In this document: positions 47,801 through 60,400 of the stretch, piece by piece
Layout of the letters: every line of letters begins with the position of its first letter
Position numbering within the stretch: the first letter of the stretch is position 1
From: Enoplosus armatus
Taxonomy: Eukaryota; Chordata; Actinopteri; Centrarchiformes; Enoplosidae
Direction of reading: 5' to 3'
Length of the DNA stretch: 64,000 nucleotides
Assembly (NCBI RefSeq): GCF_043641665.1
Contig: NC_092182.1
Span: 19,085,241-19,149,240, forward strand
Notes under the pieces: generated by a model
Told to the model about the DNA's origin: nothing
Seen by the model: the letters and a program-made list of their open reading frames with translations, nothing else
The model's database searches: none
Position numbers and translations under genes: made by a program

Positions 47801-49237
47801 AGGGTGCGTTAGATTTGTGTTCTGGTCAGTAGAATATGTCACATGACAGGACTTCTCTGCCTGAACTAGCTTCTCTCCATCTGGGGGATGGCTTCACAAA
47901 TGGGGTCACCTCACCGTGCGCTGATGATGGCTTTTGATTATTACAATTTGTCAACATCTTGGACACACCAACCCAACTGAGTGCTCGAGATTTATGAGCT
48001 GCTTTTTGACTTTTAGTGTGTCAGACATGATGGACATTTAATGTGTGGGAGAGAGAAAAAAGGGCAGCAGTTTAAATGATCCAGTCTTCGTAGTCTAATG
48101 TTGCCTGTTAGCTGATTATTAACTCACTGGGTGGTCATCACCATCCATTGGTACACACTGAAACAGACCCAAGGACAGACATAACACACCTTTGTGAGCA
48201 GTATGTTCTTCTGATACCAGAGGCAGATTTTTATTATTTCACACCGCATGCGACCTTCTGGGACACACTTGGCAAAGATCCCAGGCCACAAGACTTCATT
48301 AATTCATGGTGCTGGTGAGCTTACTGGGCTGGCAGGAGGGTATTAACACATAAAACCTCTTATTTAGTGGGACTGCGTCTTTTCACTGGAGATTTTAAGT
48401 GTTTGTGCAGGACATCCTTTACCACCTGTATGGCTTTCCCACAAGTACATGCCCTAAATCATCTTTTTAGTATTTCATTTGTCTTACTAGCCCTGCTGGC
48501 TTTGGCCATAAATGTTGTAAATGTGTCTAACATCTCTTATCATAAACAGCACAAGGAGATAAACGGGAAGTCTTATTTACTGTTGTACGGTCTGTGTTCT
48601 TTCTTTTTTGCTCAGTTACACTGACTTTGATGCTACAGAGGTCAATGAGCAATTCATGTTTTAACATGCAGCATGAAACCGCGCTCTGGCACTGAGAGCA
48701 AACACTTGAGCACCCGTCAACAGTCCTCCACAGCGATTTTCATTACCGCTGCTCGCCACTTGAGCATGAGTGTATAGAGTATGATTATGGCACCAGTGGT
48801 TCAACTGGGTACAGGCCACATAAAAGCATCTGCTGATGGTGCTGAAGTGGTGTAATCATAAAGATGGGCATGATGGCTCTTGGCTTTATATAGTCCAGGA
48901 GCAGCAGCAGGGTGGCAGTGAGTCGTTTGTCCTTGAACAAGATACCAACTCCCTTTCAATACAGAAGTGGTTTTACAGGATGAAGGGAAATGACATCCAC
49001 TATACAAAAGGAAAGTGTTTAAATATGTCTCCCACTTTATGTTGAAAATAGTTTGCTTTAGAGATCACCTGACTATCCGTACATGTAGAAATTGTTGTCA
49101 AGTTTGAACACAGGTACTTAAAACTGAAGTATTCAGTATCTACACATGGATTTAGAAAATACCAACACAGCATTTTTAAAACAATACAACGGAGGAGCAA
49201 AACAAAACATCACAAAAGGAGATTGCACTGAAAGTAA
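44843..49237. other. Intergenic region between convergent wnt2b and st7l
   Basis: No exon, RNA gene or clear repeat family recognised apart from a short (AAT)n run near 47059-47080. Open frames are short and without homology. In human no gene separates WNT2B and ST7L either. Confidence 0.55.
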
Positions 49238-51369
49238 TTTATTCTGAGTTTTGCTTTCAAACTCGTCCAAGGGTAGATCACATTCTCCTGTCTTCAGCAT
49301 GTACTCTTACATTTCGGCTGCACACTATAAAATCAGACATTTCAAGTGTCACAAATTTAAAACAGACAAATATTACAGGCCAGAGTGAAACGTGAAACAG
49401 AACCTCTGTAGTTTAAAGTAGATCAGGGTTATTCAAAATGTAATCCAAATTTCCAACATACTGTTATAAAATACATTTATGTGCCATTACACCATAACCA
49501 CCTTGCCATCGTCTACTTTTGGGTTTGCCATTGTTACTTGGCTGCTATATCTAGTAATGCTAATCACTGGGCAATCAACCATTCTGTAATAAATACAAAT
49601 TTTGAAGGCATCTATTCATCAAATTGAATTCATAAAAATGGAACAGACTTGCTACTAAACTTGACATCAATATTGCTGGAGCAGTAAATGCCAAACGGGT
49701 GTGTTTACTTGTGATGTACTAAAAGGCACTTTTTTTTCTTTTTTTTCTTTTTTTATACATGTGGAGTGAAGAGTTGTCAGTATAATGTCACTTATACTAC
49801 ATCCTGGGGCATGAACTCTACATTGTTGTAGCTGCCAATAATGCAATAACTATCAAGTAACATAACTTGACAAAGTATAGTAAACATGTCAGCCTTCAGT
49901 GGTTTAAAATGTAATAAACCTGTTACTGTAATAAAAATGTTCTATTAACAAACTTCAATCATTACAGTTTTCATGGATAATAGGAATATATATTACATTT
50001 ACAGGCTTTACTACAAATTTCAACCACACACATTTGTTTCTGACAGGTTATTACATTATCAGCCATTATACGTTACAACAAAGTGTCACTGGCATCTCAG
50101 CCTGTTTAGTTTGATAAAACAAAGATAAGCCAATCTTTCACAGAGGGAAACAAATGACAGAACTAAAGTTACACGAACCATTTCTGGCAAAACTAATAGA
50201 CACAGTCAAAGGCAGAGCAAAAGATTTTGTGCATACAAAGTAAAATAATTCTTACTTTGTACAATATGTCTGTGCATGTCTGTTAATTTTGCCCCCTATC
50301 TCCAAATACTTGAGGACACGTCAGGGTTAACGTCATCGAAGACCTCCAATACAGTGCATTTAGAACTACTGTATTACAGCTATAGTCACATTTCCTGTGG
50401 CAGTTGATTCTCAGTGCGACTACTGCGATGCGTGCCTCTTTCATTTTTGTTTGGCCCTGACTTATAACATTCTGTAGTGCAATCAGCAGAAATGAGTTAC
50501 GCCACGAGAGGCCTAACTGTGACCAGTGATGATCCCATTTACATCTCGATGTTGCGGGGGCGGCGGTTGCCCCAGTGATATAGTGCTGAGAGTCATGCCA
50601 TGGTAACAACTGTTGAACTGCAGAGGCGTTGTATACACTGCAGGCACTTCGAGGCTGTAAATCACAGCTCTGTTTTTAGGAGGCCTTGCAGACTTTTAAA
50701 TCTGCCCAACTGGATGCCTGCGGGGCACTGAGGGTTGATATAGGACACATAGGTTCCCATCCTAAATACCCAAAGGGATCTTTTTGATACACATAAATAA
50801 TTGAGCAGGGAAAAGAGAGGAATGGGATCATATTGGTAAACACATTCTACAAGTGACATCCTTCATGTACATTTCCTGGTGTCAGTAACACAGAGGTTAA
50901 AATAAACTCATCTGACCAGTCAGTAGTTACAGGAGCATCAAAAACATGCAGTTTTAGCTTTTTTCATGATTGAAGTTACTACTGTGGTGGAACAGAGGAG
51001 TAACCTCTGACAAATTCCTAATTTGATGTTTTGAAAAAAATCTGTATCCAGGCTTTGTGGGATACTTAAAAACTTAGAATAGTCCAGTGCTAACATAATG
51101 ACAAATGAATGACAGTGTGAAAATGCTATTCACTAAATGTGGTCTTGGAAAAACTCTGGCTGCTGGAACAGTGTGGGAGAGCATCTTAAAAGTGGTATTG
51201 CCGTGTTGATACAACCTCAGCCAACATAATCAGTAACAATGCAGCAAGTGGACAGTAACGCTGAAGACAGGAGAGCAAACACTTTTTGTCTGAGGGTTTA
51301 GAGTGGTATCGGTGTGTATATGCGCGTCTCTGTGTGTGTCGTGTGTGTGTGTGTGTGTGTGGGATGGGG
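49238..51369 (-). other. st7l: st7l 3' UTR (inferred) with poly(A) signal at its left end
   Basis: Downstream of the st7l stop on the minus strand, the first AATAAA that I find is at 49238-49243 (TTTATT on plus). This gives a 2.1-kb AT-rich UTR. A T-rich tract lies at 49730-49755. Extent is inferred only from the hexamer. Confidence 0.4.
51337..51361. repeat. Short (GT)n microsatellite
   Basis: About twelve GT units, immediately 3' of the st7l stop codon on the minus strand, so it would be transcribed as CA repeat in the 3' UTR. Confidence 0.8.
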
Positions 51370-51465
51370 TCAGATTCGAGTCAGCTGGTGCCAAAAACTG
51401 GACGGCATGAAGCTTTCCATCTTGTCTGCGAAGAAACCCAAGGGTGCAAAGAGTGTGCTGAAGAA
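51370..51465 (-). CDS. st7l: st7l terminal coding exon (31 aa and stop)
   Basis: On the minus strand the acceptor TCCCTTCAG precedes TTCTTCAGC, and the stop TGA is at 51372-51370. It encodes [12 protein letters not shown], then [18 protein letters not shown], closely matching the ST7 family C-terminus. It is too short to be seen as an open frame and was found by its WHQLTRI ending. Joined to 53859-53720 it continues FAKA in phase 0. Confidence 0.9.
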   Translation of the reverse strand, partial: FFSTLFAPLGFFADKMESFMPSSFWHQLTRI

Positions 51466-54400
51466 CTGAAGGGAGACAAAGCAGAATGTCAGTTGGATGT
51501 CAGTTAAACCTCTTCCCACCCATTCTCAGATAATGTTTAAGCAAAAACCTTATGTACAACTTATATATTCTGTCTCACAGCCTGAGATAAAATCAAAATG
51601 TAAAAGAAACATTTGTAGGCGAGGAGCAAGGTTTTTTTTTCAGGTGACAGGATGCAGTTTAGATGCGAAGTGCGATTTACAGTATGCATTCGAGTAGCAG
51701 CAGGGCAGTCCACAGCTGAACATATTTATACATGTAATCCACAAGCTTCCCCTCAGTACAGAGAAGAGAAAGCCAAACCAACATTATCCAAGTATTATCA
51801 TTTTAAACATTATGTTTGTAGAAACAGTGCTGACAGTTGAATATACTTATCCGATTTGGGGATAAACTTTATATTATCCATGATTTACATGTCAACACAC
51901 TTTTATACATCACATCAATCATGTTCATTCTTTCTATTTCGGTCTCTAAATAGTGACAAATAAATGAAGGGAAAGGAAATAAACTGTACCTAATTTTTTA
52001 CTTTTGTCACAACTTATTCATAGACAAATTCGGCAAAAGGCAAGCAAGACTTCAAAACCGGAATGATCATCATCCTTTAAAACTGATCTATGCTGTATGA
52101 ATCAACAACAAGTGCAAAGACCCCTGCAGGATAATCCTGAAAAATATATTGTATGTGCTTCTGTAGTAATACGATAACATGACCATCACAAATAATTAAC
52201 CTTATTTGCGTATCTTTATCACACACATTCTCCCTAAGCAAATAGCAAAACTATGACAATAGCAGGTGTGCAAGTACATAAACCAATGGGATAACTCAAT
52301 GCTGTGGCATTCACACCAATACCATTATCATGATCTCTCTAGGGAAGTGAATGTAACTACAATGCAGCCATTACACATACCATTAACTTAGGCTAACTTT
52401 AGGCTAACTATAGCCTAACAGGGCTATATTGGGGAAAAAAACCTCAATCCAACAGATTAGATTGCTGTAACACTGATTATAAATCAAGTAAACTAAATGT
52501 ATTTTAACTGTTAGTTATAAAATAGGAGAAATAAATATTTTGAAACACTGTAACAAATCTGACAAATACTCCTCATACTTATAACCATGAAGGAGCAACT
52601 CATCCACTTGTTTTTATGATTACCAGCGGGGCATATATCCACTTAGATCTAAGATTAAGATCTAGCATATACAGTATATTAGGTATGTGTATAATAGAGC
52701 ATTTAAAATGCACATGTTAGTGATTTAACGGTGAAATGTCCTCTAAAATATTACAATATGGTTTCTCTCTGAAACTACTTGAGGTGTGCTTGATACACTT
52801 GACACTTTAATAGTCTCATAAGTGGACGTATCAGCCTGGCCAGACAGGTGCAAATCAAGTACTCCTCTAATCCCATTTAATATATGAAACATATTCAACT
52901 ACTATGCTATATATGTCTGGGATCCATAAATAAAGGAAAGGCCGACGGCCACCACCACCACTCTCTCGCCTTGCTAGGATCTTCTGTTCAAGAGCAGCAG
53001 ATTCAGAGAAATCTGTTTCTCCTCAGAAGGCAGTGAGGACCTCTGTGTTCCTCCCTCAATGGTTTTCATGCACTCCATCTGAACATTACACAAACCAGGC
53101 CTGCCAGGGCTGCTGTAAAAATCCTATCTGCACTCAATCTTTCCCATAACAAAAGGAAGAGCACTAGATGTTCTCTGTGGCCTTGTTTTTGCTACAAGTC
53201 TGAGTCTATGCAAAGGCAGGCCCTAATAAACAGGCTGATCATAAACAAAGGATTAGCCAAAGTAAGGAGTTTGCCAAACTGGCTAAAAACAGATAACACA
53301 ACACTTTTATCATAAATAAACAGTAAAAGGAAGTCATGCACGCATTTAAAGTTTCTAAATCTTTACGGCTATAAGCCGTGCTGATAAACTTGCATTATTC
53401 AGCTGTGGTCACTGATAGCTTAGGTTGGACTACAGCTTGTATTGGCGGGAAACACAGACTTTACAGGCCTACGACTCCCATGAGCCTCCAGTGTTACTGA
53501 CAGTGATGAAAGTCAGGCAATTGCCATTGGGGTTAAAAGGTTCAGGTTACAAACAACATGTACTTAAAACACAAAGAAGAAAATCCCAATCACAGATAAA
53601 CCTAAGATGTAACCGGTCAGCCAACTTACATACAAGTCTGAGCTAAATTTCTAAGTGGACTATCTGAATCAACATCCATGCATTTTAAAACAGCAACTTC
53701 TGAGATGTGTCGTACTTACTGCTTTGGCAAAGACACCCATGAGCTCAGGGAACTGATGTGTGAGCATGGCCAGCATGGCAGTGAAGGAGCAAAGGCCTGC
53801 TGTGAAGAGGATGAAGAAGGGAAGCTCTTTCTTTGGGTACACAGATACCTCATGGAAAGCTGGGGCAAAGAAAAAAAATAGAGTTAGAAAATGGCATAAC
53901 CAGTGCAGAAAAACAAGAAAAAAATAAAGCATTTTGAAAAAACATGGGGTTCAAATAGTGAGACGATGAGTAATTACACAAATTGGGAGCAACTAGTCCA
54001 TTCATGGACTGCACGTAGGCTTTGGCTATTGTACTTACAGGGAAGTAGTTCCCTGTCTGCTGTTTCTGTGCATCCTGGGTAGGGGTAAAACAGGTGACCC
54101 TTCTCCAGAGGGTAGGGAATTATCCGGAAGGCTGTAAAGACAGACCAAGGCGTAAAAAGGAAATTGAATTAGGCTGAACACCACGCAAAGTATGGGTCAA
54201 CAGTACAATGGAAAAAAATGTTTTAAAACAACATAACTGGTGTTATAAACTATGGCTTGAAGACGCCGTTTAACACAGCTAACACAATATGTAGTAAATC
54301 ATTTAAGTAGCAAAATATTATACAGACAGACAAGATACTAACATCCTAATAAAATATAACAATAACATTCTTCCTGTGCTTCGTGTGAGCGATGATCTCA

Positions 54401-57400
54401 TCCCTGTATAATCACAAGTAGAGAATTTGTGGGTGTGCTGTGCATACATGACCCATGACAGCAATTTAAAAATGAAGAGCAGCACACAAGGAAGATCCTT
54501 TGGGTCTGTGATGGCACGGCTCTGCTAAAGTACTGTATAATTGCCACTTCTGAACATACAAAGGGTGAGGTGTGTTCACTTTCACTTTTAAGTTAGTGAG
54601 TCCAGCACAACGGGAATGAGAACAAATCATTTACATTCAATAAAACAAAAAGAGACCATCATATGCAGAGCAGTGGTATTCAATAGAAGAAGTAATAGTG
54701 TTACATACTGCCCTCCCAGGTGCAGTGTAGTAGGTTTAAGGCTCCCTCTGCCCTCTTCCAGTGCTGCAGGTGGAAGAAAGCATATGCCACTGCCTCACTG
54801 TCTCCCCTCTTCAAGATGTGTTCTGGAGGCAGGATCAGGCTCTTCATCTCCAATAAGTACTACAGACAGGAAGAGGAAGAAATATAATATATATATTTTG
54901 AGTATACACAACAGTACCTTGACACTTTCCGGCTCCTGAACTTGATTGAGAATAGCACACGTACCTAGTACAGGTGCACTTTATACTGCTGTATTTGGTT
55001 CAGTTTAGTTGTATATGGTTGAGCCCCAGTGGCTCTTGCCAATCTTAGACAGGTGTTCACGCCACTTGAGGCCAATTGTATGCTGCGTTTCAGGCAAAAT
55101 AGAGGTGAGCAGATGTAAAAAATAGTTGCTGAAAACATCTGAACACCTTGGGTGGCTAAGATGGATACCATGTAATTGTAACGTTCCTTGTCTTTTATTG
55201 CATAAATGCAAAATGCTGCAAAAAGTAAAACATTTAGTAAGCAAAGGAGATCCAAATGTTTTTCTCAGGCACTTACCTAACCCAACAACAACTAAAATAC
55301 TTGTGAATATTTACATTGTTACGTTCAACAGTTGGTGAGAAAGAGGCAACTCAGATGGGATGTTGCTTTGTTTGTGCAACTGTTAGCCTAAATTCCACTG
55401 ATGTAAGTTTGGTTTCAAAAATCTGCCCCCTTGTGATCAAAAATCAATTCATGCAGCTTTAATGGTTGTATTCACATCTTCCCCGTTTCTCGGTCAGCAC
55501 TTGACTTGTTCTATTCTATTGTGTAATTCCCTCCGGCCGACTCCATGCAGACTGAAAACATATTTTCTTCATGTGAGGTATTTGTTGACAGCCTTATTTT
55601 GCAATTGTTCAAGGTGGGAGGGAAAAGCTTTCCCGAAGCTCTCTGAGTGTGTGTTATTGTTACAGTACAGTACATTCATTCCATGAATGTATAACATCCC
55701 CCGCTCACCCCTCCTCTCTTTCCCTACTGTGTAAGTTTGTCCCAGCAAGTCAGTTGGTTCACTGTGCTGACAAAAGCCCACATCCCAGAGTTACAACCTA
55801 TAGAACAGGTATGCTTTCTGAAATAACAGGGAACAAGCATCTAGAAATAACAACATGCATATATTGTCTACTTCTTTCTGCGATTTATATTTCAAATTAA
55901 GGCTTAGCTCTGTCTATAGATAAATCACTAATGAGTGTATATTAAGTTTGATGAGCCTGCCACTCTATGTACTTCATGTCTGTGGTGCCCAGTGTGGCTG
56001 CGGTCTGTGTTAAACAAAACCCATGTGCGGGGCAGGGGCCCCCTGGGCTGGATTCCCAGGCGGCCAGCTTCACAGCGCTCTGGATCTCAGACTGACACTT
56101 TGGGAAGGTTACCCCACAGCTAATCCTGTCTAATCCCTTCCATGGTCACAGGCTCAGTCAGCCAGCCAGCCAGCCATCCATCCATCTAACCAGCCGGACC
56201 ATACTGCTTCACCCGTCTCCCCCCAGCCTTACCCTCTTTCTCCACTCTCACCCTCACGATCACAGCCTGCCCAGGCTCTTCAACCTGGCTCATCCCTGTC
56301 TTTCTCCAACCCTCATTCATGATCCTTTAGCTTGCAGGACATGAGCCTGGGTCCCAGGACTCAAGCTGGTTATCTGCCTCACTTATTCGTCAGTCCGTCC
56401 GTCCGTCCGTCCACCACTTTGGTCCAGACTGAAATATCTCTACAACTATTTGATGGATTGCCAGGAAATTGAATGAATGGTGTCAGGAGACGAATCCCAC
56501 TGACTTTTCCTCCAGCACCACCATGAGGTTGACATTTTTGGTTTTGAGTTATATTTCTCAACAATTACTGAACGGATTGCCATGAAATTTGGTACACACA
56601 TTCATGCTCTCCTCAGGATAAATTGTAATAACTTTGATGATCACTTGACCTTTCCTCTAGCGCCATCATCAACTCAAATTTTCAATTTGTCCAGTACTTA
56701 TAGACTTTGTCCAATAACTACAGACTTTATAGCCAAACACCTGCAAAACTATCAACAGCTGTACTACTGTGTTTTGTGTTAATTATCAAATGTTAGCATG
56801 CTAAACAAGCTAAACCAAGATGGTGAACATGGTAAACATTATATAGCATCAGCACATTAGTATTGTCATTTAGAGCATGTTAGCATGCTGTGCCTACATA
56901 CAACCTCACAGAGCTGCTTGCGTGGTCTCAGGCTCTTGCTCTTGTTTCTAACTGTCCCTTCCTCTACTTCACACCCTACTGTCTGAACAAACCTACTTCA
57001 CTGCCAACCTGCAATTACTCACCTACAACTTCCTCTCTCTTCACTGCCTCATCCTGGTGCACATTCAAGCCAATTGGATAATGGTCAACAACTTTAGCTT
57101 GTCAGGACAATTAGCCAATTTACCATCCATTGCTCCTGAGAGTCCATCCATCCTCTACACTGTCCTCATCATCACAGGCTCAAACTATCACTCTTCTTTC
57201 TATACCTCATTGCTGTACTATAGCCATATTCATAAAATATTTCTGAATATTATAGTCTGTGCAGACAGTTTGCCTGTCGTCCATTCCTCACTCGCCACCT
57301 CCTGAACCGCTCACCCTCATGGGTAAAGGCTCAATCGAGCATGCAAGCACCCAACAGGTGTAAACACTCCACTTCACCCATCCTTCTCCTCTTCACTCAA

Positions 57401-60400
57401 CCATTCCAGTAGACTGCCCCATCTTCTAGCCTCTCTTTCCACCCTAACATCCTCTGTAGTCATGACAAGGATCGGCAGCTAGAGACAACCAGAGGCTGCT
57501 TGTTTGCCCTTCTCACTTATCCTGTCTGACTTACTTAAATCAGCTCTCTCTGCTCCAGCCAAGACATTTGACTGTCCGCCTTCATCTTCCTCACCATTTC
57601 AGTCTCCTTTCTTCTAGGCACAAACCTTTCACCATCCTCCACTCCCCCGGCACCAGTGTTGAGGCAGCCAGCCAGCTCAGGAGGAAACCTACCATTTCTC
57701 TGTTGTAGCACACAACACAACTTCCAAAACTGATAACATACATTCATTTTATACAACACTTGCATGAAGGGCCTACATGACGAGGAAGGTGAGCAACCTT
57801 AAACTTAAGTGAGCCAAGTTAATTTGATTAAACCTGGACATTTTACAGGTAACAGTAAATATTTTACAATTTAACACATATTTCTACGTCCATATTGGTC
57901 TGTTACTGATAATAAGACACCCATGTAGGTCTGGGTCTTCTTTGTTTTTAGATTAACCATTTAGAGAGGCTGGCTGCTCAGCTGTCCTTCCTTGCATGCC
58001 ACAGCATTAGACCTGGTGACACCTCAGTCCTCTGTGCTGGCCTAACCCCCCCCCACCTCCAGTTCTTTGGTCTGCTTCTCCACTCCCTGTCGCCTCTTTG
58101 ATGAAGGGATTGAGTTTCATGTGTTCTCCTTTTATCCCTGGGCAGTCATAAGCCCAGAGCATAACTCATAAGCTGCCTTCTGATTCTAATCTGCAGCACT
58201 TTGCGTATCACAATGGGACACACAGGCAACAATGACATCAGCCTTGTAGTTGCTCTATAAGGGTCAGACCAAACATGCATGTGTACAGTTAAAGAACATA
58301 AAGACAAACAGGTGTTGGGGTTAGAAACACAAACAAAGACTAAGAATTTCGTACAGTCCGTAAACACCGCTAGCAGCTACTCCAACCTCTACTGAGGAAG
58401 TGGAGAGTGGCAGAAAACGCATTTATTCCAATATGGGCGGATGAGGCGAATTCTAACTACCCCCCTTTCCTTGTCTGAATCAAACCTCATCCATCTTAAT
58501 TCAGAACAAACCCAGGACTGCTGCTCTGTCTCAATTTACAAACCAAAAAGCCAATTTCTGAGGTAAACTAAGCAAAGGTCCGCATTTCTGAGGCTTGACA
58601 GGCGATCTAGATGAGAACATGTCAACCAGAATGAGGTGAGATGAGAAACTGCCTTCCAAAGTGGAGTAAACTAGCAAGGTAGATGGGATCGGGTCACCCA
58701 GACTGCTTGAGAAATGAACATGTATGGACCAAAGTGGTACTAAACGTAAATGCACAGCAGATTCAGATAGCAGGAACACTTGATCAGCTATCCAAGCATC
58801 CGGCAAACTGTCAGTTTCTTAACCGCTGGCTGGTAGAGAAGTTGATTGGAATGGACAGACAAATGGAGAAAAGGGTGGAGAAGGAGGAGGAGGAGGAGGA
58901 TAAGTAGAGAAAGACAAGAAGATGAGGAGGAGAGGAAAATAAAAGGGAGCATAGGGGAGGAGGTAAAAGGGAGCAAGATGGAGAGCTGGTGAGGGAAAGG
59001 GGTCATGTAGGAGGAGGGTGGTGTGCACTTGTGTGTGTGGATGTGGGTTTAGTGTGTGTAGAGCTATTTGAACAGTTTGAATAAACTCATGTGATGTAGC
59101 CTAGCATGATATTCATGCATAATCTCCTTGGCATGCTTGATAACACACCCACACACTTAATGCTTGACCTAACCTTGTCCCTTCATTACTCCACTTGTCC
59201 AACTGGGTTGTTGTTGTTTTTTTTCAAGCTTTACTTGATGTTAAAAAAATGCCCTGTTCACACTCACACAGAAACACACATATTCACAATGATGGTTGAG
59301 AAATTAACAAAAATCCACACAGACTCAGATTTGCCAAAACTGCTCCACTCTTCTTGCTCCAGTTCAGTGCAACACTGGTATCTGGTATGGCTTCTCTATA
59401 GCAACACAAGCACACATAAGCTTTGTTACTGAGTCCCCTTTGACACATCGCCGGCTTACAGATATACAGTTTATTCATTAATATCTAGCCTAGTTGTAAT
59501 TTCTCATCTACAAGTAAAATACATGTCTTAAACAAGCCACTTTAGAAAGTAGTGTAAAAAACGTGCAAGTTTCTACACTACTTAAGAAACTACAGTCATA
59601 TCTACACAAGAGTACAGAATTAGGCTCTAGGGAACTTTTGGGAAAAAGCCCTTTACAGATCCTACTTTAGGGGGCAACAGGCCAGCCCCTGTCTAAAAAG
59701 GCCACAGTCACAGGTGCACTCATCATTCAGACATGCCAGACAACACAAAGCAACAAGCCCCCTCCGTCCCCACAGATACCAGTCAAATACTGAAAGATGA
59801 GCCTACCAGTAATCCTCAGTGAAAGGTGTGTTACAAATTTCATAATACCATTCAGCATCACCTAAACTCACAGAAGTCATTTTGATAAAGTTGGCAGTGG
59901 AGGCCAACATCAGACTCTCTGTTTAGCTCAAACAGGGGATCAGGGAACATGAGAGGATAAGAAACAGGATGAGGGTAAGTGATGAGAGGACACAGGACGG
60001 CTGCCTCTGGGCACAGTGGGGAGGGAGCAGTTGGAAAGACATTGAAGATGAGGGCCCTCACTTTAAAATCAAAGGCTGGATCAAAGTGCTGGCTGTCACC
60101 CCACCTACCACACACACAAACACACTGATTCTCTTTCTCTCTCTCAGAAAAGGAGTCCATGAGATGAAACAACACCACACTACAAAGGCTAAACTGAGAC
60201 AAAACTCTGCTGCAACTAGTTGTGTATGACTCTTGTGTGTGCATGTGTGACATCTAATCCTGTGGGAACTGATGTGAAAGGCCAGAGAGATATCCAGTTG
60301 TAGTCTGTTCTCCCTGGTTCACCTGTATATAGCTGCTCTCTATTAAGCAAAATTGTGACCAATCTGTTATAAATTTACAGTTTTACCTGGGACCCAAATG

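Noticed and set aside
52960..53130. Candidate st7l 3' exon on the minus strand (frame starting [10 protein letters not shown])
   Set aside because: It does not resemble the ST7 C-terminus, and the true terminal exon was then found at 51370-51465.
53669..53719. Continuation of the st7l frame as the normal C-terminus
   Set aside because: A consensus GTAAGT donor follows AAAGCA, and a family-matching terminal exon exists downstream; kept only as a possible alternative isoform.
54965..55255. 96-codon open frame on the minus strand, rich in hydrophobic residues
   Set aside because: It lies inside the large st7l intron, has an overlapping open frame in another phase, and has no recognised homology or splice context.
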